A DNA stretch of 64,000 nt, taken from positions 2,384,501 through 2,448,500 of the forward strand of contig JAYKKT010000041.1 of the NCBI GenBank assembly GCA_036023115.1, written 5' to 3'. Below, piece by piece: positions 22,930 to 34,634 of the stretch; position 1 is the stretch's first letter, and every line of letters begins with the position of its first letter. Under the pieces are notes generated by a model that worked only from the letters and a program-made list of their open reading frames with translations, made no database searches and was not told the DNA's origin. Made by a program: the position numbers and the translations under genes. The stretch comes from Brasenia schreberi. Lineage: Eukaryota; Streptophyta; Magnoliopsida; Nymphaeales; Cabombaceae.

Positions 22930-24501
22930 CAGCGTGAACGTAACTCATAAAGAAGTAAAGGGCATTACTATGTGCACACCCTTTTACTACACATACCTCA
23001 TTTTTCTTAAATACCCAAAATACCCTCACAAAACATTTCTCTCTCCTCTGCATAGTAAAATCTCACAAATTTTCTTTCTTCAGTGATTGATTTTTATCTG
23101 ATTTTCGTTCATTGACAAGTACTATATTATTATTTGCAACCAACTATTATCGATTAATTACTTACAAACTATAGACGTGAAAATTCTCACTTTTGGTTAT
23201 GAGGCCTGAAGTGAACCTTTTCGTGCCTAAGTCGCTTTATGGGCGTGCCAGCTAGCTTACTTGAAACTAGCGAAGATTTTCAAAATATCTGACTTTTTAG
23301 GCAATTGTGAGGAAGCGGGATCTTTTCGTCCCAAACCTTCTTGAACCGATGCTCAAGGGTCAGTTTGTACGCTTAAAACTTTGTTTTAGCAAAATTTTGC
23401 AAAATATTAGTGTTTAAAACGTGATGTATGCCTAGTTTGCACGATTTTTATATACGTGGGTTGCACATATCCAAGTCTTTGATTTTAAGCTATTTAGGCC
23501 GGATGTGTGTGCACAAGTGTCGAGGCTTTTTCGAAAGCGTACGAATGCAAGTATGCAAAATATTTCGGTTTTGAAGATATGATGTGAGCTAGGCTCGAAT
23601 TGAAAGTAACTCACACAACTTGAATGTAAAACCCGAAATGTAAAGACGTAGCTTAAAGGAAATACCTGAATTTAAAGGCAGCTCACATGACTTGAATGTA
23701 AATTGCGGAAGGGAAATATATCTATATCTTAAGAGCGAAAAAGCTCAATGTGTGCATGTGTATTGTGTATAAATGTAAAGACAACTCACACAACTAAAAT
23801 TTAACTTGCTGAAAGGGAGATATAGATATAAGAGCGGAAAGGCTCAATGTGTGCGTGTGTGTTGTGTATAAATTGAAAGATAACTCACACGACTGAATTT
23901 GAACCACCCTAAATGTAAAGACGTACACAGCTTGAAATGTAAAACTCACATAGCTGAAAGTATATAGATACTTCTATATCTTAGGGGCTGTCAAGGCCAA
24001 AATGTGCGTGAGAGTATTGAGCAAGTGCTCGGGTGCCCTTTGTGTGCAAGTGTGGAAGCTTAAATGACAAACTCACACGACTTGAAAGTAACAACCCAGC
24101 TGAAAGTATATATATACACTTGATAAGAGTTGAAGCTCAATGCACGCGTGCGTGAGTGTGGAATTTAAATGACAACGCACACAGCTGAAAGTAACAACCC
24201 GAATGAAATTACAACTCACACGGCTCATACTAGAGTCTTTGGAGTAAGAGCGAAAGCTCAATGTGTGTGTGCAAATCGTGTATGATTAAGAGCTAAAGCT
24301 CAAGTGTACGTGGGTGTCTTGTGTACGAGATAAGAGCTAAGGTTCAAGTGCACGTGTGTGTCTCGTGTACGAGATAAGAGCTAAGGCTCAAGTGCACGTA
24401 TGTGTCTCGTGCGTCAAGCACCAATATTACATCTCGGGGGGAGACCACGCTCCATTATTACAACCCCGTGTCAAAATTGAATTTAAGTATGAAAGGAGTA
24501 A
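22930..24501 (-). repeat. Repetitive region abutting the long LTR, possibly internal retrotransposon sequence
   Basis: From about 23600 to 24420 a degenerate tandem motif recurs: aactcacacgacttgaaagt, taagagcgaaagctcaatg and tgtgcgtgtgt, with units of roughly 100-150 bp shrinking to about 53 bp near 24270..24410 (gagataagagctaaggctc). No gag or pol homology is visible. It ends exactly at the LTR boundary at 24502, so it may be the leader or tail region of the same element, or a satellite. Confidence 0.45.
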
Positions 24502-26300
24502 TGTAAATACCGAATTTTAAACACTTACAAGTGATTTGGCTTTCTTCTCCAATCTACACGGGTTTTGGTCCACTTTGGCAACCACGAGGATGACCTCTTT
24601 GGTATGCTTGAGACGAGAGGTGGCTGGCTCGAGTTATGCTTGAAGGGAGTCGGTTTACTTGGGCTTGAAGAGAGGGCTCACGGCAAAAGGTGGGTTGCGG
24701 GTTTAGGTAGGGTGTATGGCAGTGGGTGTGGTGAAAGGCTAGGAGGATGGCAGTGGATGGGGTGTTGGCAGATGAAGTTGGCTGGTATGGCAAGGCGGTA
24801 TGGGATGTTAGGGACAGGAGGGTGTTCGGTTGGGGTGATGAAAGGCTTTGACGTGCTAGGCACACGGGACAGGTGACAGGGGGTGCTGCAGGCAAGAGTG
24901 CAGGAGCGCGCAGGACAGGAGCACGAGATAGGGCGCACGCTGGCAGGGCATAAAGGGGGTTCTAGCAAGGTGCGGTGCGCGCAGGCGGTAAGGCGCGGAG
25001 TGTTGTGGTGCGCGGAAAGGGGAGCACAGGCTTGCGGTGAGGGGTTCGGGTGGTGACAGGGTGAGTCGGGTATTAGGGGGTGTCGGTTGGTGGAAAGGTA
25101 GGTCGGTTTGGCTGGGATTAGGGGGCACGTATGGCGGTGGAATTAGGAGGGTGTTGGTCTTGGGTTAGGTCTAGAGGGTTAGGAAAAGAAGGTTTAGTTT
25201 AGAGTTAGGTTTAGGCTTACCTTAGGCTAGGCTTTGGCTCAAGCTTTTGTCCAGCTACCTCGGGTCCTCCATGCGCAGGTAGGTCCACCTCGGCTCATGT
25301 TGGTGCAGCCCATACTAACCCTATTTAGCCCACAAGGCTTAAACCCACTAAAAAAAAATTAAGCACAAAGCACTCACCTTAACTCTCTCTCTCCTCCAAG
25401 GCTCTCCAAGCATTTCACGTGGAACCCCTTTTGGAGACCCCCTCACCTCTATTTATAGGCAAGTGAGGTGGGTCTTGGGTTTGGATATGGGTTCGAGATT
25501 TGGATCCAAATCCAAATACCATTTGGATCTAGATATGGATATTTATGACCAGATCCGATCCAAATTCAAACATTTATATAGATATAAATCTGGATATTTT
25601 GGTTAAGATCCAATCCAATCGAAACACTATTTAGATCCAATCCAAATCCAAATACTATTTGGATCGATCCAAATCCAAACACTATTTGGATATGGATCTG
25701 GATATATATGGTCCAGATTCGATCCAAATTTTCTCTGAGCAGTCCTTCTTGGCGTTTCGAGACAGACGGCTTGTGCGGGCCTTGGCTTCATCAGTGCACA
25801 GTCTGACATTCCCCAACTTTGTCGTCTCCCTCTCACATTTCTAGACTTCGTTTCAATCAAATTTCTGGTTTTCAAGCTTGGGATTGGATTTCAGAAGATA
25901 AGGTTGATGCTTTTGGCTTCATATGTCATATGCTGGGCTTGAAGTCTGCTTCTGGTCCGGGTTCTCCTTTTGCTTTCGGCCCTACTTTCATCAGATCATG
26001 CTGATTTTTGGGCTTTTGGACCTGCTTCCAGAGTTTGCTTTTGATCAGGCCTTTGGAGTTGCTTTTTGGGTTGCTTCTTGATTAGGTGTCGTCCTTCATA
26101 TTTCACTTGTTTCATTTGGCTCTTTATGAAATTGGGGCTTTGCCCGAATTTAAGAAATCCACATTTTGATCGGGGTTTTAGGCAAATTTTTGAAGCTTTT
26201 ACAACCCCTGGGTTTTTGAAAACTCCAAATTTGGGTTTTGAAATGAATTTTAAAACCAGGTGTTTGATTTTGAAATTCGTTTTATTTTGGGGTGTTTACA
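24502..26300 (-). mobile_element. Long terminal repeat (about 1.8 kb) of an LTR retrotransposon, minus orientation
   Basis: On the minus strand it starts TGTAAACACC and ends GGTATTTACA, the TG..CA ends expanded to an inverted repeat of about 10 bp. A strong TATA box lies on the minus strand at 25449..25459 (cctataaatagagg), followed downstream by a CT/AG-rich leader-like stretch. The length and the absence of ORFs with domains fit the long LTRs of Ty3-type Tat/Ogre elements, but no internal domain confirms the lineage. Flanking bases (agtaa and caaac) do not match, so I cannot call it a solo LTR. Confidence 0.55.
25490..25735. repeat. Degenerate tandem GGATCCAAAT-type repeat within the LTR
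   Basis: Repeated phrases such as gatccaaatccaaatac, tatttggatc and ggatatggatctggatat occur on both strands over about 245 bp. The sense and antisense phrases could fold. Confidence 0.6.
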
Positions 26301-26654
26301 CAAACCTAGTTGGAATCAAACAAACAAAGATATAAGAAGAACGAAAAAAGAAAATCAAAGAGACGATTGATCTACCTATTTTCTAGATTTTTTCTAAATT
26401 TAGAAGGTTAGTGTTTACTCATATCATTGTATTTTTGTTATTTTGCTTAAAAGTTTTCGATTTTTTTAATATTTAAAGATGATTTCTAATTTTGGGTGAA
26501 AATACATTAGGAAATGCAGTCTAGGCACATCTCTCTTAAAGCGGGAGATACGATCTAAATACACCTCCCTTGACGATGGAGACACGTTTGTCTCGCATCG
26601 CCTTCAACCAAATAGTTTTTTTCCTGATATTTGATATCCATATTTTTATTACAG
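26301..26654. other. No gene seen
   Basis: T-rich and non-coding. A short repeat (aaatacatta.. / taaatacacctccct around 26510..26570) has no recognised origin. Confidence 0.3.
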
Positions 26655-28360
26655 AATGACAAACAACTCAAATGAAAGAACTTATGATAGAAGCGATTCA
26701 AAGAAGATGTTGACTCATCAATATACTTATCATATGATGACTAAGGATTGTGATAGTGATTTCAATGTAGATGATGAATTTATTGATTGCGAGGGTGATG
26801 GGGGTAGACTATTAATTTGTGTTTGTCACAAATAATATATTTAGGAGTTGTAATGAAATTATATTGACTATATAAGACTAGTTGGGAGGAAGCATAATAA
26901 TTTTATGCTTATTAATCATTTGAAGATAAAAGATATAATAAGTAAGGTATGACTTGCATGTAAAAGGAGTGATAAGTATAAGTAAAATCATCATGTTGAT
27001 GTTAAAAGTACTAGGTGGACAAGCATTAAGAAGGTAGATTGCTCCTTCTTATGAAGAGGAGAGGGTGAAGTCAATGAATATTGGAAGATACATGTAGTGA
27101 ATGAGATACATAACTATCCTTCAGGGTTATATGTCGAAGGACATGTCTTTGAAAGGAGATTGAGTAACTATTAGTACAGTGTAACAAAAGACCTTACACA
27201 AAGTCATTGTCAACCGAAGCATATTATGATGCATTTTAAACGGGTGGACGTTGAAAATGTGAGTATGGCAAGACATTTATAATACAAAGATGAAAATCAT
27301 GGTTCTCAAAGTATTGTACAACAACTACTATACGATCTAGACATTAACCATTATCATACATAATATCGTAAAATCCCTAATACAAATACTGTCAATGACA
27401 TTATATTTGCACATCCTCGTTTCGTACACCTATTTCATGCATTTCCATAGGATTACAATGACAACACATATCAAACAAATATGTTAGTGTCTTATTGTTG
27501 TATAGTAATGTTTACCGTATATTACTACTATTAATGGTTACATATTTTATATATTTTTTGCAGGTATAAGATGCCTTTTCTTTAGGATGTCAGGTTCACG
27601 TCAAAGTCTAAGAATTTTTTCGTAACTTTCGCTTTTATAAGTGTAAAAAAGTAGAAGAATTATATTTGGGTGTTGAGGTATGAAAGAGATTTATGTACTC
27701 CAAACAAAATTCTACGTGTTATCTATAGTGAGCGTGATCTGGCTTTAGTGAATGCCATTAAATAATTTTTATAGATGTGATACATTTTTTGTGTAGACAA
27801 TATATAACCAAATATATTGAAGCTTTTATTGTAAAGTTGAAAAGGAATAAAAAGATGGTGTGTGTATTTTCTATAAGTTGGAGGAAGGTCTTTCACTCAC
27901 TTAATGCAGTTGTAGGACAAGGGGAGGAGTGGTGGTATAAAGTTCGTAGAGAGTGCATGAATGATGTGGTACCTAGCCTTCAAATATATGCAAAGGTTTT
28001 CATAGAGGATGGTGGTGTTGATGTTGTTATTCAATATATTGCATACATGAGAGATGGGTTATATCCTAGTCAGTATTGGATATTCATGATAGATATGAAT
28101 TCATTTATCACTACTTAGTGGAACGTAGTATTGGTACTCTTCTCTATGATAGGGTCAATGACATTTCTGTCACTAGTGTTACACTTACCAATTTGTTGTG
28201 AGGGATGTGTAGTATACATGCTATCATTATATTGCATAATATTTTCTAGTAGTGAGCATAATATCTATATAATTCATTACCTTATGACGACAATTTGTAT
28301 ATTGAAGTACATATTAATCATTTATTTTGTTTATATTTTTCGTAGATAAACGTGACTGAT
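26655..28360 (+). pseudogene. Mutator-like (MULE) transposase pseudogene with OTU/FAR1-associated C-terminal segment
   Basis: Decayed frames keep the order of a plant MULE protein. First comes TWTSIKKVDCSFL and HVVNEIHNYPSGLYVEGH (FAR1-like zinc-finger domain, about 27010..27145). Then come DLTQSHCQPKHIMM, DIIFAHPRFVHLF and YNDNTYQTN, which joins YKMPF after splicing (MULE domain). SERDLALVNAI (about 27730) holds the second-Asp block. An 81-bp intron relic, 27483..27563, has a GT donor and a tttttgcag acceptor. The last part is open: 27777..28118 ends PSQYWIFMIDMNSF, followed after a frameshift by WNVVLVLFSMIGSMTFLSL. This resembles the C-terminal (Y/W)MTMPDMGxLIAxxYNVVL...TFLPL segment seen in OTU-containing plant MULE proteins. 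Stops and indels elsewhere show it is inactive. No terminal inverted repeats were found. Confidence 0.65.
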
Positions 28361-29556
28361 GACTCTCTGATGTCTCGTATCTTCTTAACATAATAATATT
28401 ACCGAGATAAAAGTATTGGGAGTTGGTCAGTTACATTTTAAGAATGTATTGGCTTATATATACAATTGAGAGGACCATAAGATGATGTTGTATAGGATGT
28501 TGAGGATGATAACTAAGTGTCAACTATTATTCATTTGCATATATAATTGCATGATTTCAGGATTTAAATAAATATCATATATTATGTTGATTGATAGAAT
28601 ATAATATTTCATTGCAATTATGTATATAAGCTTCAGTAGCAAAAAACCCTAATTTATTTAATTACAATCATCATTTACATATACAATATTTTAAATTTAT
28701 AAAATAACATCCTACATATAAACCAAATAAAAATGTCACTAATCATCACAATCATCATCGTCAAGTGTCAACCGGTGAATTCATTTCATGTCATTAGTCA
28801 TACATTTCTATAAGGCTAAGCAACATAAGATCACATACCAATGGTCATGATACAAATGCTGAATATATTGAAGTTGTTATAAGAGTCTCACGTATCACAC
28901 TTATACACTTGTATAAGAAATTAAGTGGAGGAAGGTTATTGTGTAGGGTTAAAGAAAAACCTCTAATAGAAATACAATAATTTGTTTACCTCTATGTAGA
29001 ATGATGTATCACATTGTCTAGGTAGAGTAGGCTCAACAACATGTAACTGATTGCTAGAATCTCGTAAAAAAAATCGATGCGTCCTCTAAATGTACTACTC
29101 TATATATACCTCATCACACTTGTATAGGTATAATGCTTCTATAGCTTATTAATTTATAAATAAAAAAGTTAAACTATACATAACACAAATAATAATAGTA
29201 AACATTATTACTTAAAGTAAATAAGTATGTTTACTAAGTTGTTCTTCAATTCGAGATACCTTTCTTAGTTGTCTGTATAAAAAAGTTAATATAGTTAAAC
29301 TCCACACGTAATTATCAACCCTCCTACAATCATGTGTCAATAGATTCACAAGTGTTATGACACCCTATCTCTAGACATATTTTGATATAATATGCATCCT
29401 AACTGATATAACAAATTATATAATGTCTTATTTGCATTACTCGCTCTCCTTAAATGAAAGTATAGAGAGTGTTCACAAGTGTTATGACACCCTGTCTCTA
29501 GTCAGTATTGGATATTCATGATAAATATATCGTGACAAATATCAACCCTCCTACAT
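28361..29556. other. AT-rich DNA, no gene
   Basis: Very AT-rich. Probably the 3' part of the MULE plus later sequence. No recognised gene, RNA or terminus. Confidence 0.35.
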
Positions 29557-30160
29557 ACATGTATAGAGAGTGTTTACGTAAATTTACGTTGAAGTTTTAA
29601 AATACTTGTTCTTCTTAGAATAGAAACTATTGATATCAATACATGTATAGAAAGTATTTATATAAATTTACATTGAAATTTTGGGTAGGAAGTATATTTT
29701 AATAATTATTGAAAATGATCAAGGACATTTTGAGAAAAGAATCAACAATAGGAGGGTGTGTGTATCATCAATCCTTGAAGTATTGATATCAATACATTTG
29801 TCCTCTTCACTGGTCAGGCTCTACCCATAATATAATGTGGATGAGCTGTTATCACTTTTCATATTGTCTATAAATATACATTTACATAATACATTAGAAC
29901 AAAAAATATTAATATCAATACATATAGAGAGAGTGTTTACATAAATTTACACTAAACTTTTAAAATACTTGTTCTTCCTAGAATAGAAAGTATTGATATC
30001 AGTACATGTATAGAAAGTATTTACATAAATTTACATTAAAGTTTTGGGCAGGAAGTATATTTTTATAATTATTGAAAATGATCAGGGACATTTTGAAAAA
30101 AGAAGCAAAAATGGGGTACATGTATAGTAAAAGGGTTGTGTGCATATCAATCGTGGAAGT
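29557..30160. repeat. Direct duplication, about 235-bp units, 361 bp apart
   Basis: 29557..29790 and 29918..30160 share, in order, tagagagtgtttac, aaatttac, ttttaaaatacttgttctt, agaatagaaa, tattgatatcaatacatg, ttttgggyaggaagtatat, ttattgaaaatgatcaggg and acattttgaaaaa. Each unit also contains an internal repeat of acatgtatagaaagtattta. It may be a tandem duplication or the two ends of an unrecognised element. Confidence 0.7.
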
Positions 30161-30547
30161 AAATCTTTACAAGATTAAGTCGCATCCTCACGTGAAATTC
30201 AATTGAAAATAAATGTCATAACGAGAAATTTAACATGAGGAGCTATGATGGATGACTACTATTTCTCGAGCACATGAGGTGTGTCCCACGGTGAACAACC
30301 AGTATCCCTCCATCACAAAATTGGATGGTTGAGATTTCATCATGAAAAACTAAGAAAAAAAGATTAAATAAAAGCCAATCTCTTGTTTCTTATGAGAGAA
30401 GGGAGGGTGAAAAATAAGTTATCCTCTGCTAATATAAGATGTATATGGCAGTAAAAAAAAGGAAAAAATTAGGCAGGTTGCATTAAAAAACAAAATCGAG
30501 GATTTATGCTTTCTCATAAGAAACTCCATTTCTAAATAAAACCTCAT
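30161..30547. repeat. Second copy of the dispersed repeat of 12900..13095
   Basis: 30340..30540 aligns collinearly with 12900..13095 (aatctcttgtttctta, gagaagggagg, tatcctctgc, gcagtaaaaaaaag, aaactccatttctaaat). The preceding bases show nothing recognisable. Confidence 0.5.
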
Positions 30548-30842
30548 CAACCGAACCGAAATAAGAACCAATTAGAACTAAAATCGGTTAAAATTAGACT
30601 CAGAACCAAAGCTAGGGAGCACCAGGTTTGGTTCCGCTTCAATCTTCTATAGAACAAGAACTAGAACCCTGTCAATTCCAATTTATTGTTTTTTCTAATT
30701 TTAAAAGCTTCAATGATTTTTTCAATTATGGATATTTAGGACTCAAATCGGAACCAACAGTTTTGAACCGGTATCAAAACTAGCATGATCCCAGTTTGGT
30801 TCTTGTTCCTTATTCCAAATAAACAAAAACTGGACATGTCTA
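30548..30842. mobile_element. TAGACATG-family TIR element, copy 6
   Basis: The right end is aaaaactggacatgtcta. The interior has tttggttccgcttcaatct, tctaattttaaaagcttc and atggatatttaggactcaaa, the last two also present in copy 4 (aattttaaaagcttt, tggatagtttaagactcaaa). The left terminus is eroded. Confidence 0.5.
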
Positions 30843-31048
30843 AGTTGGGATGCCAATCGATCAGATTTCAACCTAAATCAAATTAACCAGATCAGGTAGC
30901 CCAAATTAGATCTATTGGATTTGACCCAAATTTCCATCGAGTTGGAGTCTGCCAAAAACTCCAACTATATAGCCTTCACATATAGATATTCCATTACTTA
31001 TTCAAATCATGATTTAGTTTTTATGTTCTGACATCTGGTGATCCTATG

Positions 31049-31344
31049 TAGAGATGGCCAAGTCCGAGTAAACTGGTGGCTCAAAACGGCAAGTTTTAGT
31101 TCGCCAAAACCATGAACCGTAACCAAATAGAGTTCCACACAGTTTTAGTTAAGATTCTTGAATTGTGACCGATTTGTGTTGGTGGAATGATTAAGATCCA
31201 TTTTTCTTACACCCCATTATAGACATGGACACAGTTCCAGTTTACTTAAAATCTGAAGCCAGGAAGAAATTGGTTCCACTTCTAATTTGGAATCACCAAT
31301 TCCGGTTCTAGTTTTAGTTTGAGGCTTAAACTGCTCAGTAAAGT
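31049..31344. repeat. TAGACATG-family fragments truncated by the RTE
   Basis: Two starts are visible: agagatggccaagtccgag at about 31053 and tagacatggacacagttcc at about 31222. The second body runs ggttccacttctaatttgg, tccggttctag, gaggcttaaactg and stops where the RTE tail begins at 31345. Confidence 0.5.
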
Positions 31345-34300
31345 ACAACAACAACAACTAAGCCTTTACTCATACTAGATAGGGTCGACTACATGATTTT
31401 TTATTCCACCTTTCCCTATCATGTGCCAAGTTGGCAGTTAACTCAACATGAGCTAGATCATTCTTTACAATACTTTTGCATTCTTTCTCTTCCTCTTTTA
31501 ACATTTTCAAAATCTAGTTTTTTTGTACCTTTTTAATAGAGCTTCCTTTGGTCATCTTTCTAGATGTTCAAACCATTTTAAATGATTTTCCTCATTTTAT
31601 CCTCTATTGGTATCACTCTAAATTTGTTTCTAATAACCTCATTATGTATATGGTCTTTTCTTCTGTAACCACTCATCCATCTTAATATCTTCATTTCTAT
31701 CACAAACATCTTTTATATATGTTGATGATTAACTTTCCAACACTCATAACCATAAAACATAGTAGGTTTAATTGTTGCTCTATAATATTTACCTTTCAAC
31801 ATTAATGATATCTTCTTGTTACATAAAATATTTGATGCCCTTCGGTATTTTAACTGACCTGCATTAATTTTATGCATAATATCTCTATTAATTTTTTCAT
31901 CACTAACATTCCTTGTGAGAGATGCAATGTATATAAATCTTAATTTCTATATCCTCCAAAGTATCTAAATGATCAAACTTACATTCAATATATTCCGTCT
32001 TTATTCTACTAAGTCAGAAGCCTTTACTTTCTAATGTTTCTCTCCATAGTTTCAATTTTCAATTAACTATTTTCTTAAACTCATCTATTAATACAATATC
32101 ATTTGCAAATAATATACACCAATGTACTTCATCTTGAATATGTTTTGTTAATTCATTAAAGACCAATATAAATAAATATAGACTTAAAGTTGATCCATCA
32201 TGTAACCCAATATTAATTTCAAAGAAGTTTATCATTTCTTCATGAGTCCTCACACATGTTTTTGTACTATCATACATATCTCTTATAAGATTTATATATG
32301 TCAATGAGATACCTCTCTTTCCTAAGTTTTTCCAAAGAACATCTCGTGGTATCGTATTATAAGCTTTTTCTAAATCAATAATACCATGCAAAGTTTTTTT
32401 TTTCTCTAAAATGCTTTACAAGATGTTTTAATAGGTGAATCACTTCAATGGTAGATCTAACTTACATGAATCCAAATTGCTTCTTTGTTTTACTCGATAC
32501 TTGTCTTAACCCATGTTCAATAATTCTTTTCTATAATTTTATCATATGACTCATTAACTTAATATCCCGATAATTCACACAATTCTATATGTCTCCCTTG
32601 TTCTGGTATATAGGTATAAGGATACTCACTCTTAATTCTTAAAGCATCTTTTGGTTTTTTCATATTTTAATAAATAATCTTATAAGCTAAGTGATCCATA
32701 ATTTTTTTTATACTTTCATAGGAATATTATCTGATCAAACAAATTTACTAACTTCATATGTTTAAGAGCCTCTTTGACTTCATTATTTTGAATATGTGGC
32801 TAAAAATTATGGTTTATATACTTTTCTAATTTGGTTAACTCTCCTAAACTAATACTAGCATATGTATTTTCATTAAAAAACTTATAGAAATAAGTTTTTT
32901 ATCTATTTTTTATATCATCATTTACCACTAGAATTTTCTCAACCTCATCTTTGATACATCTAACAAAAGGAAGATACTTAGTTTTTTATCTCTAGCCTTA
33001 GAAATCCTAAAAATATCTCTTTCACCTTTTTCTGAGTTAGGTTTTTATATAAATCCTTCAAAATTTTGCCTTTTGCTTTACTAACAATCTTTTTTGCCTT
33101 CTTATAAGTCTCTCAAGTTTCACTAATCTTCTTAGCATAATGTAATTTGTAATATGCCCTCTTTGCCTTAATTTTATCTTACATCACTTCATTTTACGAC
33201 CTAACTTTCTTTTGTATTGACTTGCCTCTCGTAAATTCATCTAACACATCTTTTGTCACTTTCCTAATATACATAGCCACATTGTTTCACATATCAAAAG
33301 ATTTACCTACGTAATTCCAAGCATCACCTTGAAGAATTTTTTATTTAAATATATATTATTTCTCACTTATGAGGTTCTATCATTTAATCTAAATAACTCT
33401 ATGCACCATTTTCTTCTGTGCCCATTTTTTTATCATAAAATCAATAACTAAAAGTTGATGTTGGGTAGTTAAGCTTTCTCTTAGAATTATTTTAGAATCT
33501 TTACAACACAATTTATCTTTTTTCCTAAAAATAATCAATTTATGTTTGTTACAAGCCACTCTTATAAGTAATTAAATGTTCATATCTTTTTTTGAAGATT
33601 GTGTTGGCTATAAAGAGATCATATGTCATAACAAAATTTAAAATCTCCTTACCTTACTTAAATCCCAAACTATATTTTTCATGAATACACCTATATCCTA
33701 ATGCCTCTTTACCAACATATTCATTTAAGTCTATTCTCAAACAAATCATCTCTCTTTGTGAAATTTGTTGAATTACCTTATCTAACTCTTCCTAAAATAC
33801 CTTCTTTATACTATCTTTTAGTCCTACTTTAGGTGCATATGCACAAAATATATTTAAAGCCTCTACTCCTAATACTATTTTCACCATCATAATTTGGTTC
33901 CCATATCGTTTGATATCCACTACACTATCCTTTAAATCTTTATTTACAATAATACTAACTCCATTTCAAATTCTTTTCTTTTCTAAGTACCATAATTTAA
34001 AACTTGTACTCTTAATCTCTTTTGCTTTTTCTCCAACCCACTTTATATCTTGTAAATATAGAATGTGAATCTTTCTCCTAATCATAATAACTACCACCCC
34101 CATTTGCTTGTTGGTCAATGTTCTAATATTGTAAGTATCAATATTAATCTTATTATCTAACACTAATTTTCTTATCCATGCATCTGTTTATGCTGAAAAT
34201 ATGGATACCCTCTCTCCAATTTGTTCACTACATCCGAGCGACAATGTAACTAAAGTAACTTCTCACGCTCATCTATGATATGAAAACCCTCTTGTAATTG

Positions 34301-34488
34301 ATTCATTACATCCTAAAGAAGGCCCTTGTTTACTTTTCAATACATTTAAGATCTATAGTGCGTCGCTAAGATTGGACACCCCAATGCTCATAATTTGAAG
34401 AATACATGGTAGATAAATCCAATAAAGTTTTACACAAGTTGTCGGAAGCCTAACTTAATCCTCTTCCTTTATTTGGGCTTGGGACTGG
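31345..34488 (-). mobile_element. Near full-length but inactive RTE LINE
   Basis: The element reads right to left. Its 5' end (34488..34200) matches the fragment at 1..170. At 34163..33966 is the N-terminus of the apurinic endonuclease domain (NIRTLTNKQ, RRKIHILYLQDIKWVGEKAK). The reverse transcriptase is partly open at 32391..32059: DLEKAYNTIPRDVLWKNL, NIGLHDGSTLSLYLFILVFN and CILFANDIVLIDE. The catalytic F-A-D-D is F-A-N-D here, and frameshifts and stops separate the blocks. The 3' end has the actcatactagatagggtcg motif and tail (+ strand acaacaacaacaac from 31345). Length is about 3.1 kb, close to the 3.2-3.3 kb usual for plant RTEs. No clear target duplication is seen; the left side lies in a GGTTCC-rich element. 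Confidence 0.85.
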
Positions 34489-34579
34489 ATGTAGAGTTTT
34501 ATACCAAGTGATCTCTAGTTTCGAGTCTAGTTCTAGGCCCAATTTTGATGGTTTCGTCTTTAGCTCTTGGTCTGATTCA

Positions 34580-34629
<50 letters not shown>
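34580..34629. repeat. (TA)n microsatellite
   Basis: About 50 bp of TA with one TTA break. The Ile-Tyr ORFs through it are artefacts. Confidence 0.95.

Positions 34630-34634
<5 letters not shown>

Noticed and set aside
23600..24420. CRISPR-like array
   Set aside because: Units are degenerate and of uneven length without constant repeats and unique spacers, and the context is a plant nuclear genome.
24554..25128. Pro/Ser/Leu-rich ORFs on the minus strand
   Set aside because: They are GC-skewed LTR sequence open in several frames at once, with no domain.
25140..25240. Telomere-like (TTTAGGG-type) phrases such as gggttagg and gtttagg
   Set aside because: They are irregular, not tandem at a 7-bp period, and lie within the long LTR.
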